Source of the DNA: Phycisphaerales bacterium UBA7812
Lineage (GTDB): Bacteria; Planctomycetota; Phycisphaerae; Phycisphaerales; UBA1924
Assembly (NCBI GenBank): GCA_002480345.1
Contig: DLBY01000157.1
Coordinates: forward strand, 1,497-29,766
Length of the DNA: 28,270 nt
Direction: 5' to 3'
Positions 15,339 through 23,077 of this stretch are shown here, one piece after another (position 1 is the stretch's first letter; every line of letters starts with the position of its first letter). Both the position numbers and the translations under genes were made by a program. The notes beneath the pieces were generated by a model. It did not search any database, was not told the origin of the DNA, and worked only from the letters and a program-made list of their open reading frames with translations.

Positions 15339-15902
15339 ATGCAGAGGATGGCACACTGGGGCGTGGTCTTGGGACTCCTCGCGGGGTACGCGTCGGCACA
15401 GTCCGTTTCATTGCACTTCGACGCGGATCGCGAGTTCGCGTTTCGCGGCGATGTGGTGACATGGACCGTCTACGCGAGCTTCACGGGGTTCGACGATCCG
15501 ACGGCGTACATCGGTGGTTTCGTCGGTGACGCGTGGGTCGAGGGCAGCGACGCTCGGGTTGTCTCGTTCGAGAACCTGATGAGCGGCGCCGGAGCGAGCC
15601 CTCGCTTCGTCGGAGGGCACCTCAAAGGCATCAACATCTTCAACACCGCCTTGCTCGGGACCAACGATCCGTCCAATCCGATCCCGATCTTCCGTGTCGG
15701 GACCGAGATCGAGACATTCCTCGCGACCAATATGAACGCGGGCGGGACAATCTCGGTGCTCGCGAACGATGACCTGCTCACCGAGCCCACGCTCTTCGCC
15801 GAATTCACGGTGACGAGCGATCTGGTCAATCTGCCCGGTCCAGGGGGCGCGTGCGTCCTCGCGGTCGGGTGTGGACTTGCGGGCCGTCGCCGCGCGGGTT
15901 GA
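15339..15902 (+). CDS. Small secreted protein, array copy 5 (most diverged, degenerate anchor)
   Basis: Fifth paralog (187 residues). A signal peptide, MQRMAHWGVVLGLLAGYASA, is followed by QSVSLHFDAD. The conserved blocks are VVTWTVYASFTGFDDPTAYIGGFVG, FENLMSGAG, and GINIFNTALLGTNDPSNPIPIF. The second half is poorly conserved. The C-terminus ends LPGPGGACVLAVGCGLAGRRRAG: the Pro-rich motif is PGPG, the hydrophobic run contains two Cys, and the Arg cluster is short, so sorting may be impaired. The ATG at 15339 follows GGAAAGGA (15322-15329); an ATG at 15348 is possible. It is only 80 bases after copy 4 with no clear terminator between, so these two may be cotranscribed. It ends nine bases from the convergent accC stop. 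Confidence 0.8.
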   Translation: MQRMAHWGVVLGLLAGYASAQSVSLHFDADREFAFRGDVVTWTVYASFTGFDDPTAYIGGFVGDAWVEGSDARVVSFENLMSGAGASPRFVGGHLKGINIFNTALLGTNDPSNPIPIFRVGTEIETFLATNMNAGGTISVLANDDLLTEPTLFAEFTVTSDLVNLPGPGGACVLAVGCGLAGRRRAG

Positions 15903-15911
15903 TGCTGTGCA

Positions 15912-17270
15912 TCACCCGCCCCGCTCCCGGTCCTTGAGCTTGCGCTCGAGGTAGTGGATGTCGATCCCGCCCTTGGTGAACCCGCCGTCGGCCATCATCT
16001 CGCGGTGCAGCGGGATGGTCGTCTTGATCGGGCCCACCTGGAACTCCTCGAGTGCCCGCGCGGTGCGCCGGATCGCGGCGTCGCGGTCGGGCCCGTGCAC
16101 GATCAGTTTCGCGATCATCGAGTCGTAGGTGGGGGGGACGCTGTAGCCCGGGACGACATGGGTGTCCATGCGCACGCCGGGCCCGCCCGGGATGTGCCAG
16201 GTCTCGATCTTCCCGGCGCTGGGCATGAAGTTCTTCGCGGGGTCCTCCGCGTTGATCCGGCACTCGATCGCGTGCCCGCTGATCTTGATGTCCTTCTGCT
16301 TGAACGGGAGGGGCTCGCCCGCGGCGACGCGGATGCCCGTCTGCACGATGTCCACGCCCGTGATGAGCTCGGTCACCGGGTGCTCGACCTGCACGCGCGT
16401 GTTGACCTCGAGCATGTAGAAATCGCCCGTGCCGTCGAGCAGGAATTCGACCGTCGCGGCCCCGGCATACTCGGCGCTCTTGATCAGCCGCGCCGCGGCC
16501 TCGCAGACGCCGTCGCGCTTTTTCTTGTCGACCAGCGGCGCGGGGGCTTCCTCGATGAGTTTCTGGTGCCGGCGCTGGGTGGAGCAGTCCCGCTCGTAGA
16601 GGTGGACTGCGTTGCCGTGCTTGTCGCCCAGCACCTGCACCTCGACATGGCGCGCGTGCTCGAGGAACTTCTCGATGAAGACCGACCCGTCGCCGAAGGC
16701 GGCCTGCGCCTCCTGCTGCGCCTGCTGGAGGTTCGAGCGGAGCGAGGCCTCGTTGTGGCACACGCGCATGCCGCGCCCGCCGCCCCCGGCCGCGGCCTTG
16801 ATGATGACGGGGTACCCGATCTCCGACGAGATCTCCGCCGCCTCGTCCGGATCGCTGACCGCGCCCTCCGACCCCGGGAAGATCGGCACCTTCGCGGCCT
16901 TCGCGAAGGTCTTCGCCTCGACCTTGTCGCCCAGGCGGCGCATCGCCTCGGGGCTGGGCCCGATGAACTCGATCTTGCAGTCGCGGCAGATCTCGCTGAA
17001 CTCCGCCCGCTCGCTCAGGAACCCGTACCCTGGGTGGATCGCGTCCACATCCGCGATCTCCGCGGCGGAGATGATGCGGGCGATGTTGAGGTACGAGTCC
17101 TTCGCGGGCCCCGCTCCGATGCAGATCGCGCGGTCCGCGAGGCGGAGATAGGGCGCGTCCTTGTCGGCCTGCGAATAGACGCAGACCGCCTCGACGCCCA
17201 GCTCGTGGCAGGCACGGATGATGCGGAGAGCGATCTCCCCCCGGTTGGCGATGAGGACGCGTTTGAACAT
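15912..17270 (-). CDS. accC: Acetyl-CoA carboxylase biotin carboxylase subunit AccC
   Basis: ATP-dependent carboxylation of biotin on the carrier protein, the first half-reaction of acetyl-CoA carboxylase in fatty acid synthesis. The 452-residue protein has the family N-terminus FKRVLIANRGEIALRI, an ATP-grasp domain with Lys158 (VIIKAAA) and the Gly-rich loop GGGGRGM (162-168), the HVEVQVLGD strand, and LEVNTRVQVEHPVTE with Glu288, Asn290 and Arg292, the same numbers as the catalytic residues in E. coli AccC. The ATG at 17268-17270 matches the family start; the open frame continues upstream only as a shadow of accB. It lies 59 bases downstream of accB and is probably in the same operon. It is convergent with array copy 5, with nine bases between stops. 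Confidence 0.97.
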   Translation of the reverse strand: MFKRVLIANRGEIALRIIRACHELGVEAVCVYSQADKDAPYLRLADRAICIGAGPAKDSYLNIARIISAAEIADVDAIHPGYGFLSERAEFSEICRDCKIEFIGPSPEAMRRLGDKVEAKTFAKAAKVPIFPGSEGAVSDPDEAAEISSEIGYPVIIKAAAGGGGRGMRVCHNEASLRSNLQQAQQEAQAAFGDGSVFIEKFLEHARHVEVQVLGDKHGNAVHLYERDCSTQRRHQKLIEEAPAPLVDKKKRDGVCEAAARLIKSAEYAGAATVEFLLDGTGDFYMLEVNTRVQVEHPVTELITGVDIVQTGIRVAAGEPLPFKQKDIKISGHAIECRINAEDPAKNFMPSAGKIETWHIPGGPGVRMDTHVVPGYSVPPTYDSMIAKLIVHGPDRDAAIRRTARALEEFQVGPIKTTIPLHREMMADGGFTKGGIDIHYLERKLKDRERGG

Positions 17271-17329
17271 GGCAGAGCCTCGCGCGGCGTGCGGTGGGAT
17301 GCCCCCCCGCACCGGTGCGCTCAGGGAGA

Positions 17330-17806
17330 TCAGGAGGGGCGGACCATGAACAGGGGCTGGCCGAACTCGACCGAGTCCCCGTTCTTCACGCAGACCTTCT
17401 CGACGGTGCCGCTGATCTCGGCCTTGATCTCGTTGAAGACTTTCATCGCCTCGACGATGCACACCACCGAGCCCTCGGAGATCGACCCGCCCGCGCTCAC
17501 GAACGGGGCGCTGTCGGGGTTGGGCGCGGAATAGAAGGTGCCGACCATCGGGGATTCGATCGCGACCAGCCCATCGTCGGACGGCGCCACCTCGCCGTTG
17601 CTCGAGCCGCCGCTCGCGGGCGCGGCGGGGGCGGCCTGCGGTGCGGGCGCCGCGTAGCCCATCGGCTGCGCGGGGTAGACGACCTCGGGCCCGTTCCGCC
17701 CCCGGCGGACCGTGACCTTCTCTTCCTGGTCGCGCAGGTCGAGCTCGGTCAGGTCGTTCTCGACCATGAGCTTGACGAGTTCCTTCAGCTTGCGGATATC
17801 GATCAT
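17330..17806 (-). CDS. accB: Acetyl-CoA carboxylase biotin carboxyl carrier protein AccB
   Basis: A 158-residue carrier that receives biotin and shuttles the carboxyl group between AccC and the carboxyltransferase AccA/AccD. It has an N-terminal IDIRKLKELVKLM helix typical of BCCP, a Pro/Ala-rich flexible linker (about 46-70), and the biotinyl domain (about 80-158) with PMVGTFY and EAMKV, where Lys122 is biotinylated. The characteristic thumb-like loop with SAPNPDSAPFV is present. The ATG at 17804-17806 has a strong Shine-Dalgarno GGGGAGGA on the minus strand. A GC-rich hairpin (about 17816-17847) between the upstream peptidase gene and accB abuts this ribosome binding site. The accBC order is the normal one. 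Confidence 0.96.
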   Translation of the reverse strand: MIDIRKLKELVKLMVENDLTELDLRDQEEKVTVRRGRNGPEVVYPAQPMGYAAPAPQAAPAAPASGGSSNGEVAPSDDGLVAIESPMVGTFYSAPNPDSAPFVSAGGSISEGSVVCIVEAMKVFNEIKAEISGTVEKVCVKNGDSVEFGQPLFMVRPS

Positions 17807-17856
17807 AAAGTCCTCCCCCTCGCCGCACGCGCTGCGCCGCGGCGGGGATGTTCAGG

Positions 17857-19017
17857 TCAGATCGTCGCCCACTCGATGTCCCTGGGCAGGCTGGAGAGAT
17901 TCTTGCGCCCGCGGGCGGTCACGGCGTAGTCGTCCTCGATCCGCACGCCACCGACCCCGGGCAGATATATCCCGGGCTCGATGGTCACGACATGCCCCGC
18001 CTCGAGCGCCTCGCGTTGCGAGAACTTGCCGAGCCTGGGCGATTCGTGGACATCCATCCCCAGCCCGTGCCCCAGCCCGTGGGCGAACTGCTCGCCGTAC
18101 CCCGCATCGGTGATCACCTTCCGCGCGATCGAGTCGAGTTCGGCGCCGGTCACCCCCGGCTTGATCGCGGCGGCGGCCGCCTCGTGCGCCTCCAGCACGA
18201 TCCCGTACACCTCGCGCATGGGCCTGGGCCAGCGACCGAGCGCGAAGGTCCGCGTCATGTCCCCGTTGTACCCCGCGCGTCGGGCGCCCCAGTCGATCAG
18301 CAGCGTCTCGTTACCGCGGATCTTGACCGGCGCGGGGCGGTAGTGGGGGTGCGACCCGTTCGCGCCCGAGGCGATGATCGTCCCGAAGGCGGGCCCGTCG
18401 GCGCCGCGCGTCTTCATCTGGTATTCGAGCTCGGCGCAGAACTCGAGCTCCGTCATCCCGGGATGCAGGTACTCGAGCGCCGCGAGCAGCGCCCCTTCCT
18501 GCAGCCGCACCGCATCGCGGATCAGGCGGATCTCCGTCTCGTCCTTGACGCGGCGGAGATTCAGCACGAGGCCGGTCGTGGGCACGAAGGAGCGAACGGG
18601 CACGCGTTTCGCCTTGCACGCCGCTCGCAGCGCCGCGTCGTCGGTCAGGCTGAAGTGGTCACCCTGCAGCGCGAGCCCGTCGAGGCGGCCCGCCTCGTGC
18701 AGATCCGCGAGCACCCGCGCGACCGCTTCGGTCATCGATCCGTCCCGCATGACGACCTTCGCGATCGGCGCGAAGGGCTCGAGTTCCTCGCGGTACCGCC
18801 CGTCGCTGACGATCGTGGGCTTGCCGGGCCCGACGATCAGGAAGCTGTCGCCGCCCAGGAACCCCGTGAGATACCCGACATCGACGGGGTTGGAGATCAG
18901 CGCATGGCTCACGCCCAGCCTGCGGCACGCGGCGCGGAGAGCGCTCAGCCGCGTCCGCGCGAGCGCGTGCGCTCGCTGCTGGGCCTTGGTGGGAGTGTTC
19001 CGTGCGCGCTTTGCCAT
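17857..19017 (-). CDS. M24-family Xaa-Pro aminopeptidase
   Basis: A 386-residue metallopeptidase predicted to remove N-terminal residues before proline. It has a creatinase-like N-terminal domain (YLTGFLGGDSFLIV, SDGRYREE) and a pita-bread catalytic domain. The five metal ligands are visible: Asp242 (LLIDWG), Asp253 (GDMTRTF), His317 (HGLGHGLGMDVHE), Glu347 (TIEPGIYLPG) and Glu361 (IEDDY). Length and layout match the YqhT/PepQ-like short form rather than E. coli PepP. I chose the ATG at 19015-19017; the longer open frame to 19506 is a shadow of the next gene. It lies 50 bases upstream of accB. In many bacteria this peptidase, efp, accB and accC form a conserved cluster; here efp is absent from between them. 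Confidence 0.93.
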   Translation of the reverse strand: MAKRARNTPTKAQQRAHALARTRLSALRAACRRLGVSHALISNPVDVGYLTGFLGGDSFLIVGPGKPTIVSDGRYREELEPFAPIAKVVMRDGSMTEAVARVLADLHEAGRLDGLALQGDHFSLTDDAALRAACKAKRVPVRSFVPTTGLVLNLRRVKDETEIRLIRDAVRLQEGALLAALEYLHPGMTELEFCAELEYQMKTRGADGPAFGTIIASGANGSHPHYRPAPVKIRGNETLLIDWGARRAGYNGDMTRTFALGRWPRPMREVYGIVLEAHEAAAAAIKPGVTGAELDSIARKVITDAGYGEQFAHGLGHGLGMDVHESPRLGKFSQREALEAGHVVTIEPGIYLPGVGGVRIEDDYAVTARGRKNLSSLPRDIEWATI

Positions 19018-19093
19018 GGGCGTCCATGATAGGCGGAACCGCTGTTCACCGCCTGTTCCCGGGCGTTCACGCGTGCCACGCATTGTGCGCACG

Positions 19094-19120
19094 AAAAACC
19101 CCCGGCTCGAGAGCCGGGGG
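19094..19120 (-). terminator. Intrinsic terminator of the dockerin protein gene
   Basis: Inverted repeat CCCCCGGCTC (19099-19108) and GAGCCGGGGG (19111-19120). On the minus strand it is followed by TTTTT (complement of 19094-19098). The U-tract is directly followed by CGTGCGC, a motif shared with three other minus-strand terminators in the window. It lies about 60 bases after the stop of the dockerin gene. Confidence 0.88.
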
Positions 19121-19180
19121 CGATCCGAGGCGCGTGCGGCATGGAACCCGCCGCGCTCGTGGGGTCGCGAAGCGATCGGG

Positions 19181-20143
19181 TCAGTCGCAGCCCCCGGTGA
19201 AGGCATCGACGAACAGGCCCACATCCGCGAGGTCAACGGCGCCGTTCCCGTCGAGATCCGCGCCCAGCCGAGCGTCGATCGCGAGCATGACGAAGGTCTG
19301 GACATCGCCCAGATCGAGCACGCCCGACAGGTCGAGATCCGCGGGGCACGCGTCCCCGATGTCGAGCCCGTGGAGCGACGCGACGGGCTCACCCACCTGA
19401 ACGGTGCGGAGGACCGCCCCGGTCTCGAGGTCCATCTCAAGCAGTTCGCCCGACGAGTCCGCGACGAGGACGCTGCCGCCCACGAGGGCCGTGAGACCCG
19501 TCGCATCGGAGCCCACGAAGTGGTCCTGGAAGTAGAGCCCGTTGAACTCGTCGTAGCGGTAGATCTTCCCGTTCAGCGAGCCGAGCACGACGGTCAGCCC
19601 CGAGAAGCTCATCGAGTTGATCGCGCCCCCGCAGGCGGCGAAGAACTGGAAGTTGTTGCCCGCGAAGGCGTCGGCGAGCGGCGCGCGCTCCGCGATGGTG
19701 TTCAGCCCGCCGTAGTACAGGTTGCCCCAGTGCACGCCCAGGCTCGTGACCTGCCCGAACACCGTCGTCACGCTGTCCACCAGCGCGCCGGTCGCCGGGT
19801 CGAGTTTCTGGATCTCCCCGTCGGTGTCAGCCGCATAGAGCCAGGTCCCGTCGGTCGAGAGCGCCGCGGCGTCCACGGATGCGACAAACGAGTCCACGAC
19901 GGTGTTCTGATCGAGGTCGAGGACGATGATCACGCCCTCCCCGTCGCTGTAATAGAGGCGCGACCCGATCCGGGTCATCGCTTCGACAGAGGGGCCCGCG
20001 AAGGTCCGGAATGTGACGCTGCCCGATTCCGTGTCGTAATCGAAGAGCTTGCCGGTGGTCGTGCCGACGAGGACGGTGTCCGCGGATGCCGAGGCGGCGA
20101 GGCCCGCGAGGGCGGCGAGGCTGATCGAGGCGAGGCGTTGCAT
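19181..20143 (-). CDS. Secreted beta-propeller-like protein with C-terminal GC-type dockerin
   Basis: A 320-residue secreted protein. The signal peptide MQRLASISLAALAGLAASASA is probably cleaved after Ala21. Residues of about 23-260 contain repeated four-stranded units with GKLFDYDTESG, GVIIVLDLDQN, GEIQKLDPATG, GKIYRYDEFNG and GELLEMDLETG, the pattern of a WD40/PQQ-like beta-propeller. The last 55 residues begin CPADLDLSG and contain two calcium-loop motifs (DLDLSGVLDLGDV and DLDGNGAVDLADV), ending GGCD, which is the GC-type dockerin found in Phycisphaerae-type planctomycetes. Its two Cys flank the module. The start ATG at 20141-20143 has GGAG upstream. It has no enzyme motif; a binding or scaffolding role outside the cell is inferred. 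It lies 163 bases downstream of the LuxR-type gene on the same strand. Confidence 0.87.
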   Translation of the reverse strand: MQRLASISLAALAGLAASASADTVLVGTTTGKLFDYDTESGSVTFRTFAGPSVEAMTRIGSRLYYSDGEGVIIVLDLDQNTVVDSFVASVDAAALSTDGTWLYAADTDGEIQKLDPATGALVDSVTTVFGQVTSLGVHWGNLYYGGLNTIAERAPLADAFAGNNFQFFAACGGAINSMSFSGLTVVLGSLNGKIYRYDEFNGLYFQDHFVGSDATGLTALVGGSVLVADSSGELLEMDLETGAVLRTVQVGEPVASLHGLDIGDACPADLDLSGVLDLGDVQTFVMLAIDARLGADLDGNGAVDLADVGLFVDAFTGGCD

Positions 20144-20306
20144 GGTGTGCTCCCTGTTGCGTGGGGGTCGTGGGGGTCTCTCGCTCGGCGGGCGTTCGTG
20201 TTCGCGGGTCCGTCCCGCATCCGCCTTGCGACACATGCATGATGTCCGCTGCGCGCAGGGTCACAACCCATCTCTTCGAAGGGGTTGAGGACGGGGCCGG
20301 GTGGGT

Positions 20307-21116
20307 TTAGTCCAGCGGGCGGGGGGGGAAACGCCCGATGAACCGGGCGAGCAACTCGGCGCGGGTCGACGCGTCGAAGTGCCGGTACAGGCGCGTCGCG
20401 TGCTCGTGCACCGTGGGCTTGCTCAGGCCCATCTCCGCCGCGATTTCCTTCTCGCTGAGCCCCTTGAGCAGGTACCCCAGCACCTCGCGGGGCCTGGGGG
20501 GCAGATCGCGGAGTCCGGGCTCGGCGCCCGATGCGAGCGCACCGCCCACGAGTGTCGCGATCTGGTCGTGCAGCAACGCGAGCAGGCGGCGCTCCCGGGG
20601 GGTGAACCCGGGCTCGCCCACCGCGCGGTGCACCCACAGGGTGCTCACCGTTGCCGCCTTGGGCATCTGGCGGATCGAGAAGATGTAGTCGTCGATCCCG
20701 CACACGCGGTGCACCTCGTTGAACGCGCGGGATCGCGCCCAGACCGCGGTGCCCCCCCAGATCGCGTCGCGCGTGAGGGTCACGCCGCGCTCCCGCTCGC
20801 GCCCGAACATCTTGGTGATCACGGGATACTCGGGCTTCTGCTCCGCCGGGCCCTTCGCGGCGTAATCGCGCCAGCGGCGTTCCGCGTCGGCGTTCGCCCA
20901 GCCCGTGCGCCACAGGCCCACCGCCTCATCGGGCTCGCCCGATCCGAGCCCGGTCAGCTCCGACGCGATGACGACCTGCGCATCCAGCAGGCCCTGGAGC
21001 CCCTCGTTGAGGCGTTCCGCCCAGCCCACACGATCGCTCCCGAGTTCGAGGCACTCGCCGAGCAGGGCCGTGCTCTTCATGACATCCGCCGCGCGCACGC
21101 GGCCCGATCGTTTCAT
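20307..21116 (-). CDS. LuxR-type transcriptional regulator
   Basis: A 269-residue regulator. The C-terminal LuxR/FixJ-type helix-turn-helix (about 205-262) has LPPRPREVLGYLLKGLSEKEIAAEMGL followed by KPTVHEHATRLYRHF, with the recognition helix around SKPTVHEHATRLY. The N-terminal region (about 15-190) is predicted alpha/beta, with a Trp-rich segment, and may be a PAS- or GAF-like sensor; no autoinducer-binding or receiver Asp signature is evident. The start ATG at 21114-21116 is supported by GGAG seven bases upstream; the open frame extends to 21164 without support. It is divergent from glgP (112 bases between starts) and upstream of the dockerin protein gene. It could control either neighbour, but no operator is visible. 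Confidence 0.85.
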   Translation of the reverse strand: MKRSGRVRAADVMKSTALLGECLELGSDRVGWAERLNEGLQGLLDAQVVIASELTGLGSGEPDEAVGLWRTGWANADAERRWRDYAAKGPAEQKPEYPVITKMFGRERERGVTLTRDAIWGGTAVWARSRAFNEVHRVCGIDDYIFSIRQMPKAATVSTLWVHRAVGEPGFTPRERRLLALLHDQIATLVGGALASGAEPGLRDLPPRPREVLGYLLKGLSEKEIAAEMGLSKPTVHEHATRLYRHFDASTRAELLARFIGRFPPRPLD

Positions 21117-21228
21117 CGATCTGCTCCTGCCGGACACCCTACCTGTCCGTGGGTGGGTTGCCAAGCCGATCTATGCTACTGGTCCGTCCGAGAATTCACC
21201 CCGCGCCCCGATGGCGCCGGAGAGCACC

Positions 21229-22965
21229 ATGATCCGTCTATCCAACGACATCGCGTACCTCAGCCTCGAGATCGGTTTCGAGGCGGATATCCCGACCTAT
21301 TCCGGAGGCTTGGGCGTCCTCGCGGGCGACACGCTGAAGGCCGCCGCGGATGTGGGCCTGCCCTATGTGGGCGTCACGCTGCTCTACAGGGGGGGCTATT
21401 TCAGCCAGAAACTGGGGCCCGACGGGGGGCAGACCCCCGAGCCCCACCCGTGGAACCCGGAGAGCGTGCTCCGACCCATGACCCCGCGCATCGTCGTCCC
21501 CATCGACGGACGGGAGGTCGTCATCAGGGCGTGGCGCCTCGACATCCACGGCGTCAACGGGCACATCGTCCCCGTCTATTACCTCGACAGCGACCTGCCC
21601 GAGAACGACGACGCGGCGCGCCGGATCACCGACCGTCTCTACGACGGCGGGCCCGACCACCGCATCCGCCAGGAGGCGATCCTGGGCATCGGCGGGCGCC
21701 GGATGCTGCGCGCAATCGGGCACGATGTGAAGACCCTGCACATGAACGAGGGGCACGCGTCGTTCCTGTGCATCGAGCTGCTGAGCGAGTACTTCGCCCG
21801 CGTCCGCGAGCAGACGGGGAAGAGCGCCCACCTCGACGCCGCCGCGGTCGCGCATGTCCGCCACAAGTGCGTGTTCACGACCCACACCCCCGTCGAGGCG
21901 GGGCACGACCGCTTCGCGATCGAATCCGTGCGCGCGATTGTGGGCGATCATCCGCTGTTCGAACGGCCCGACCTCTACGGCGAGAGCTCCGCGAACGGGG
22001 GCGGCGTACTCAACACCACCCGCCTCGCGATGAATTTCTCGAAGTTCTCCAACGCCGTCGCCCGCAAGCACGGGGAGATCAGCCGGAAGATGTTCCCGGG
22101 CTACCCCATCCGCTCGATCACGAACGGGATCCACGCGACGAGCTGGGCGAGCCCCCGCGTGCGCGCGCTCTTCGACACGCACATGCCCCTGTGGAGACAC
22201 GATAACCACGACCTGCGCCTGGCGCACGCGATCCCCGACAAGGACCTGTGGGAAGCTCACAAGGGCGAGAAGGCGGACATGCTCCGCGCCGTGACGGAGC
22301 GGACGGGGGTCGAACTCGACCCCAACGCGCTCACCGTCGTCTTCGCGCGGCGGATGACGGACTACAAGCGCCCGGGCCTGGTCTTCGCGGACCCCGACAG
22401 GCTGCGGTCGATCGCGAAGGATGTCGGCCCGATCCAGTTCATCTTCGCGGGCAAGGCCCACCCCCACGACGGGCGGGGGCAGGAGATCATCCGCAACATC
22501 CACCGCGCCGCGCGCGACCTCGAGGGTGAGGTTCCCGTCGCGTTCTACCCCGATTACGACATCGAGATCGCGCGCCACCTCGTCGCGGGCGCCGATGTCT
22601 GGCTCAACAACCCCCGTCCCCCGCTCGAGGCGTCGGGCACCAGCGGCATGAAGGCCGCGCTCAACGGCGTGCCCAGCCTCTCCACCCTCGACGGCTGGTG
22701 GCTCGAGGGCTGGGTCGAGGGCGTGACGGGCTGGGCGATCGGCACCGAGCAGGAAGCGCCGGAGAAGGGCCCGCTGCTCGACGAGTACGACCTCTCCCAC
22801 GCGGAGGCGATCTACGAGAAACTCGGGAAGGCGATCCTGCCGCTCTATCGGCGCGACCGCCCCGAGTGGATCCGGGTCATGAAGAACGCGATCGCACTCA
22901 ACGGGTCGTATTTCACCACGCAGCGCATGGTCAGCGAGTACGCCCTCCGGGCGTACACGGCGTAG
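21229..22965 (+). CDS. glgP: Alpha-glucan (glycogen) phosphorylase, short form
   Basis: Cleaves alpha-1,4-glucan with phosphate to give glucose-1-phosphate (GT35 family). The 578-residue protein is the short type lacking the long N-terminal regulatory region of animal and E. coli GlgP. Visible motifs are YLSLEIGFEADIPTYSGGLGVLAGD (substrate/phosphate region, N-terminus), LHMNEGH, FTTHTPVEAGHDRF, SITNGIHATSW, RMTDYKRP and the PLP-site segment EASGTSGMKAALNG with Lys475 carrying the cofactor. The ATG at 21229 has GGAG six bases upstream and fits the family start; an ATG at 21211 is in frame. The gene stands alone, without glgA or glgB beside it. It is divergent from the LuxR-type gene. Confidence 0.96.
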   Translation: MIRLSNDIAYLSLEIGFEADIPTYSGGLGVLAGDTLKAAADVGLPYVGVTLLYRGGYFSQKLGPDGGQTPEPHPWNPESVLRPMTPRIVVPIDGREVVIRAWRLDIHGVNGHIVPVYYLDSDLPENDDAARRITDRLYDGGPDHRIRQEAILGIGGRRMLRAIGHDVKTLHMNEGHASFLCIELLSEYFARVREQTGKSAHLDAAAVAHVRHKCVFTTHTPVEAGHDRFAIESVRAIVGDHPLFERPDLYGESSANGGGVLNTTRLAMNFSKFSNAVARKHGEISRKMFPGYPIRSITNGIHATSWASPRVRALFDTHMPLWRHDNHDLRLAHAIPDKDLWEAHKGEKADMLRAVTERTGVELDPNALTVVFARRMTDYKRPGLVFADPDRLRSIAKDVGPIQFIFAGKAHPHDGRGQEIIRNIHRAARDLEGEVPVAFYPDYDIEIARHLVAGADVWLNNPRPPLEASGTSGMKAALNGVPSLSTLDGWWLEGWVEGVTGWAIGTEQEAPEKGPLLDEYDLSHAEAIYEKLGKAILPLYRRDRPEWIRVMKNAIALNGSYFTTQRMVSEYALRAYTA

Positions 22966-22978
22966 GGGCCTGCAGAGC

Positions 22979-23007
22979 CCGCACCCCGCCGATCGGACGG
23001 GGTGCGG
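22979..23007 (+). terminator. Stem-loop after glgP, without U-tract
   Basis: Perfect 10-bp inverted repeat CCGCACCCCG (22979-22988) and CGGGGTGCGG (22998-23007) with a nine-base loop, 14 bases after the glgP stop. No T-tract follows, so it may act as a mRNA 3' end stabiliser or a factor-dependent stop rather than a classical intrinsic terminator. Confidence 0.55.
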
Positions 23008-23019
23008 ACGCGGCGCACG

Positions 23020-23044
23020 AAAAAGGCCGGCATCGGCGCCGGCC
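23020..23044 (-). terminator. Intrinsic terminator of the OPT/partner unit
   Basis: On the minus strand: GGCCGGC/GCCGGCC 7-bp stem (23025-23031 with 23038-23044), then TTTTT (complement of 23020-23024), followed by CGTGCGC. It sits 33 bases beyond the stop of the 253-residue protein gene. Confidence 0.87.
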
Positions 23045-23077
23045 CTTGGTGAGGTCGTGTTCAGAGATTGCTCCGGC

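Noticed and set aside
12271..15902. CRISPR-like or tandem DNA repeat explanation for the array
   Set aside because: The repeated units are whole genes with coding constraint, not short direct repeats with spacers.
17271..17828. Upstream in-frame extension of accC
   Set aside because: It is only the shadow frame of accB; the normal AccC N-terminus begins at 17270.
20264..20287. CAACCC/GGGTTG inverted repeat after the LuxR-type gene
   Set aside because: Six-base arms with a 12-base spacer and no T-tract on either strand; not convincing as a terminator or operator.
21238..22800. 520-codon minus-strand open frame opposite glgP
   Set aside because: No recognisable domain; GlgP on the plus strand is unambiguous.
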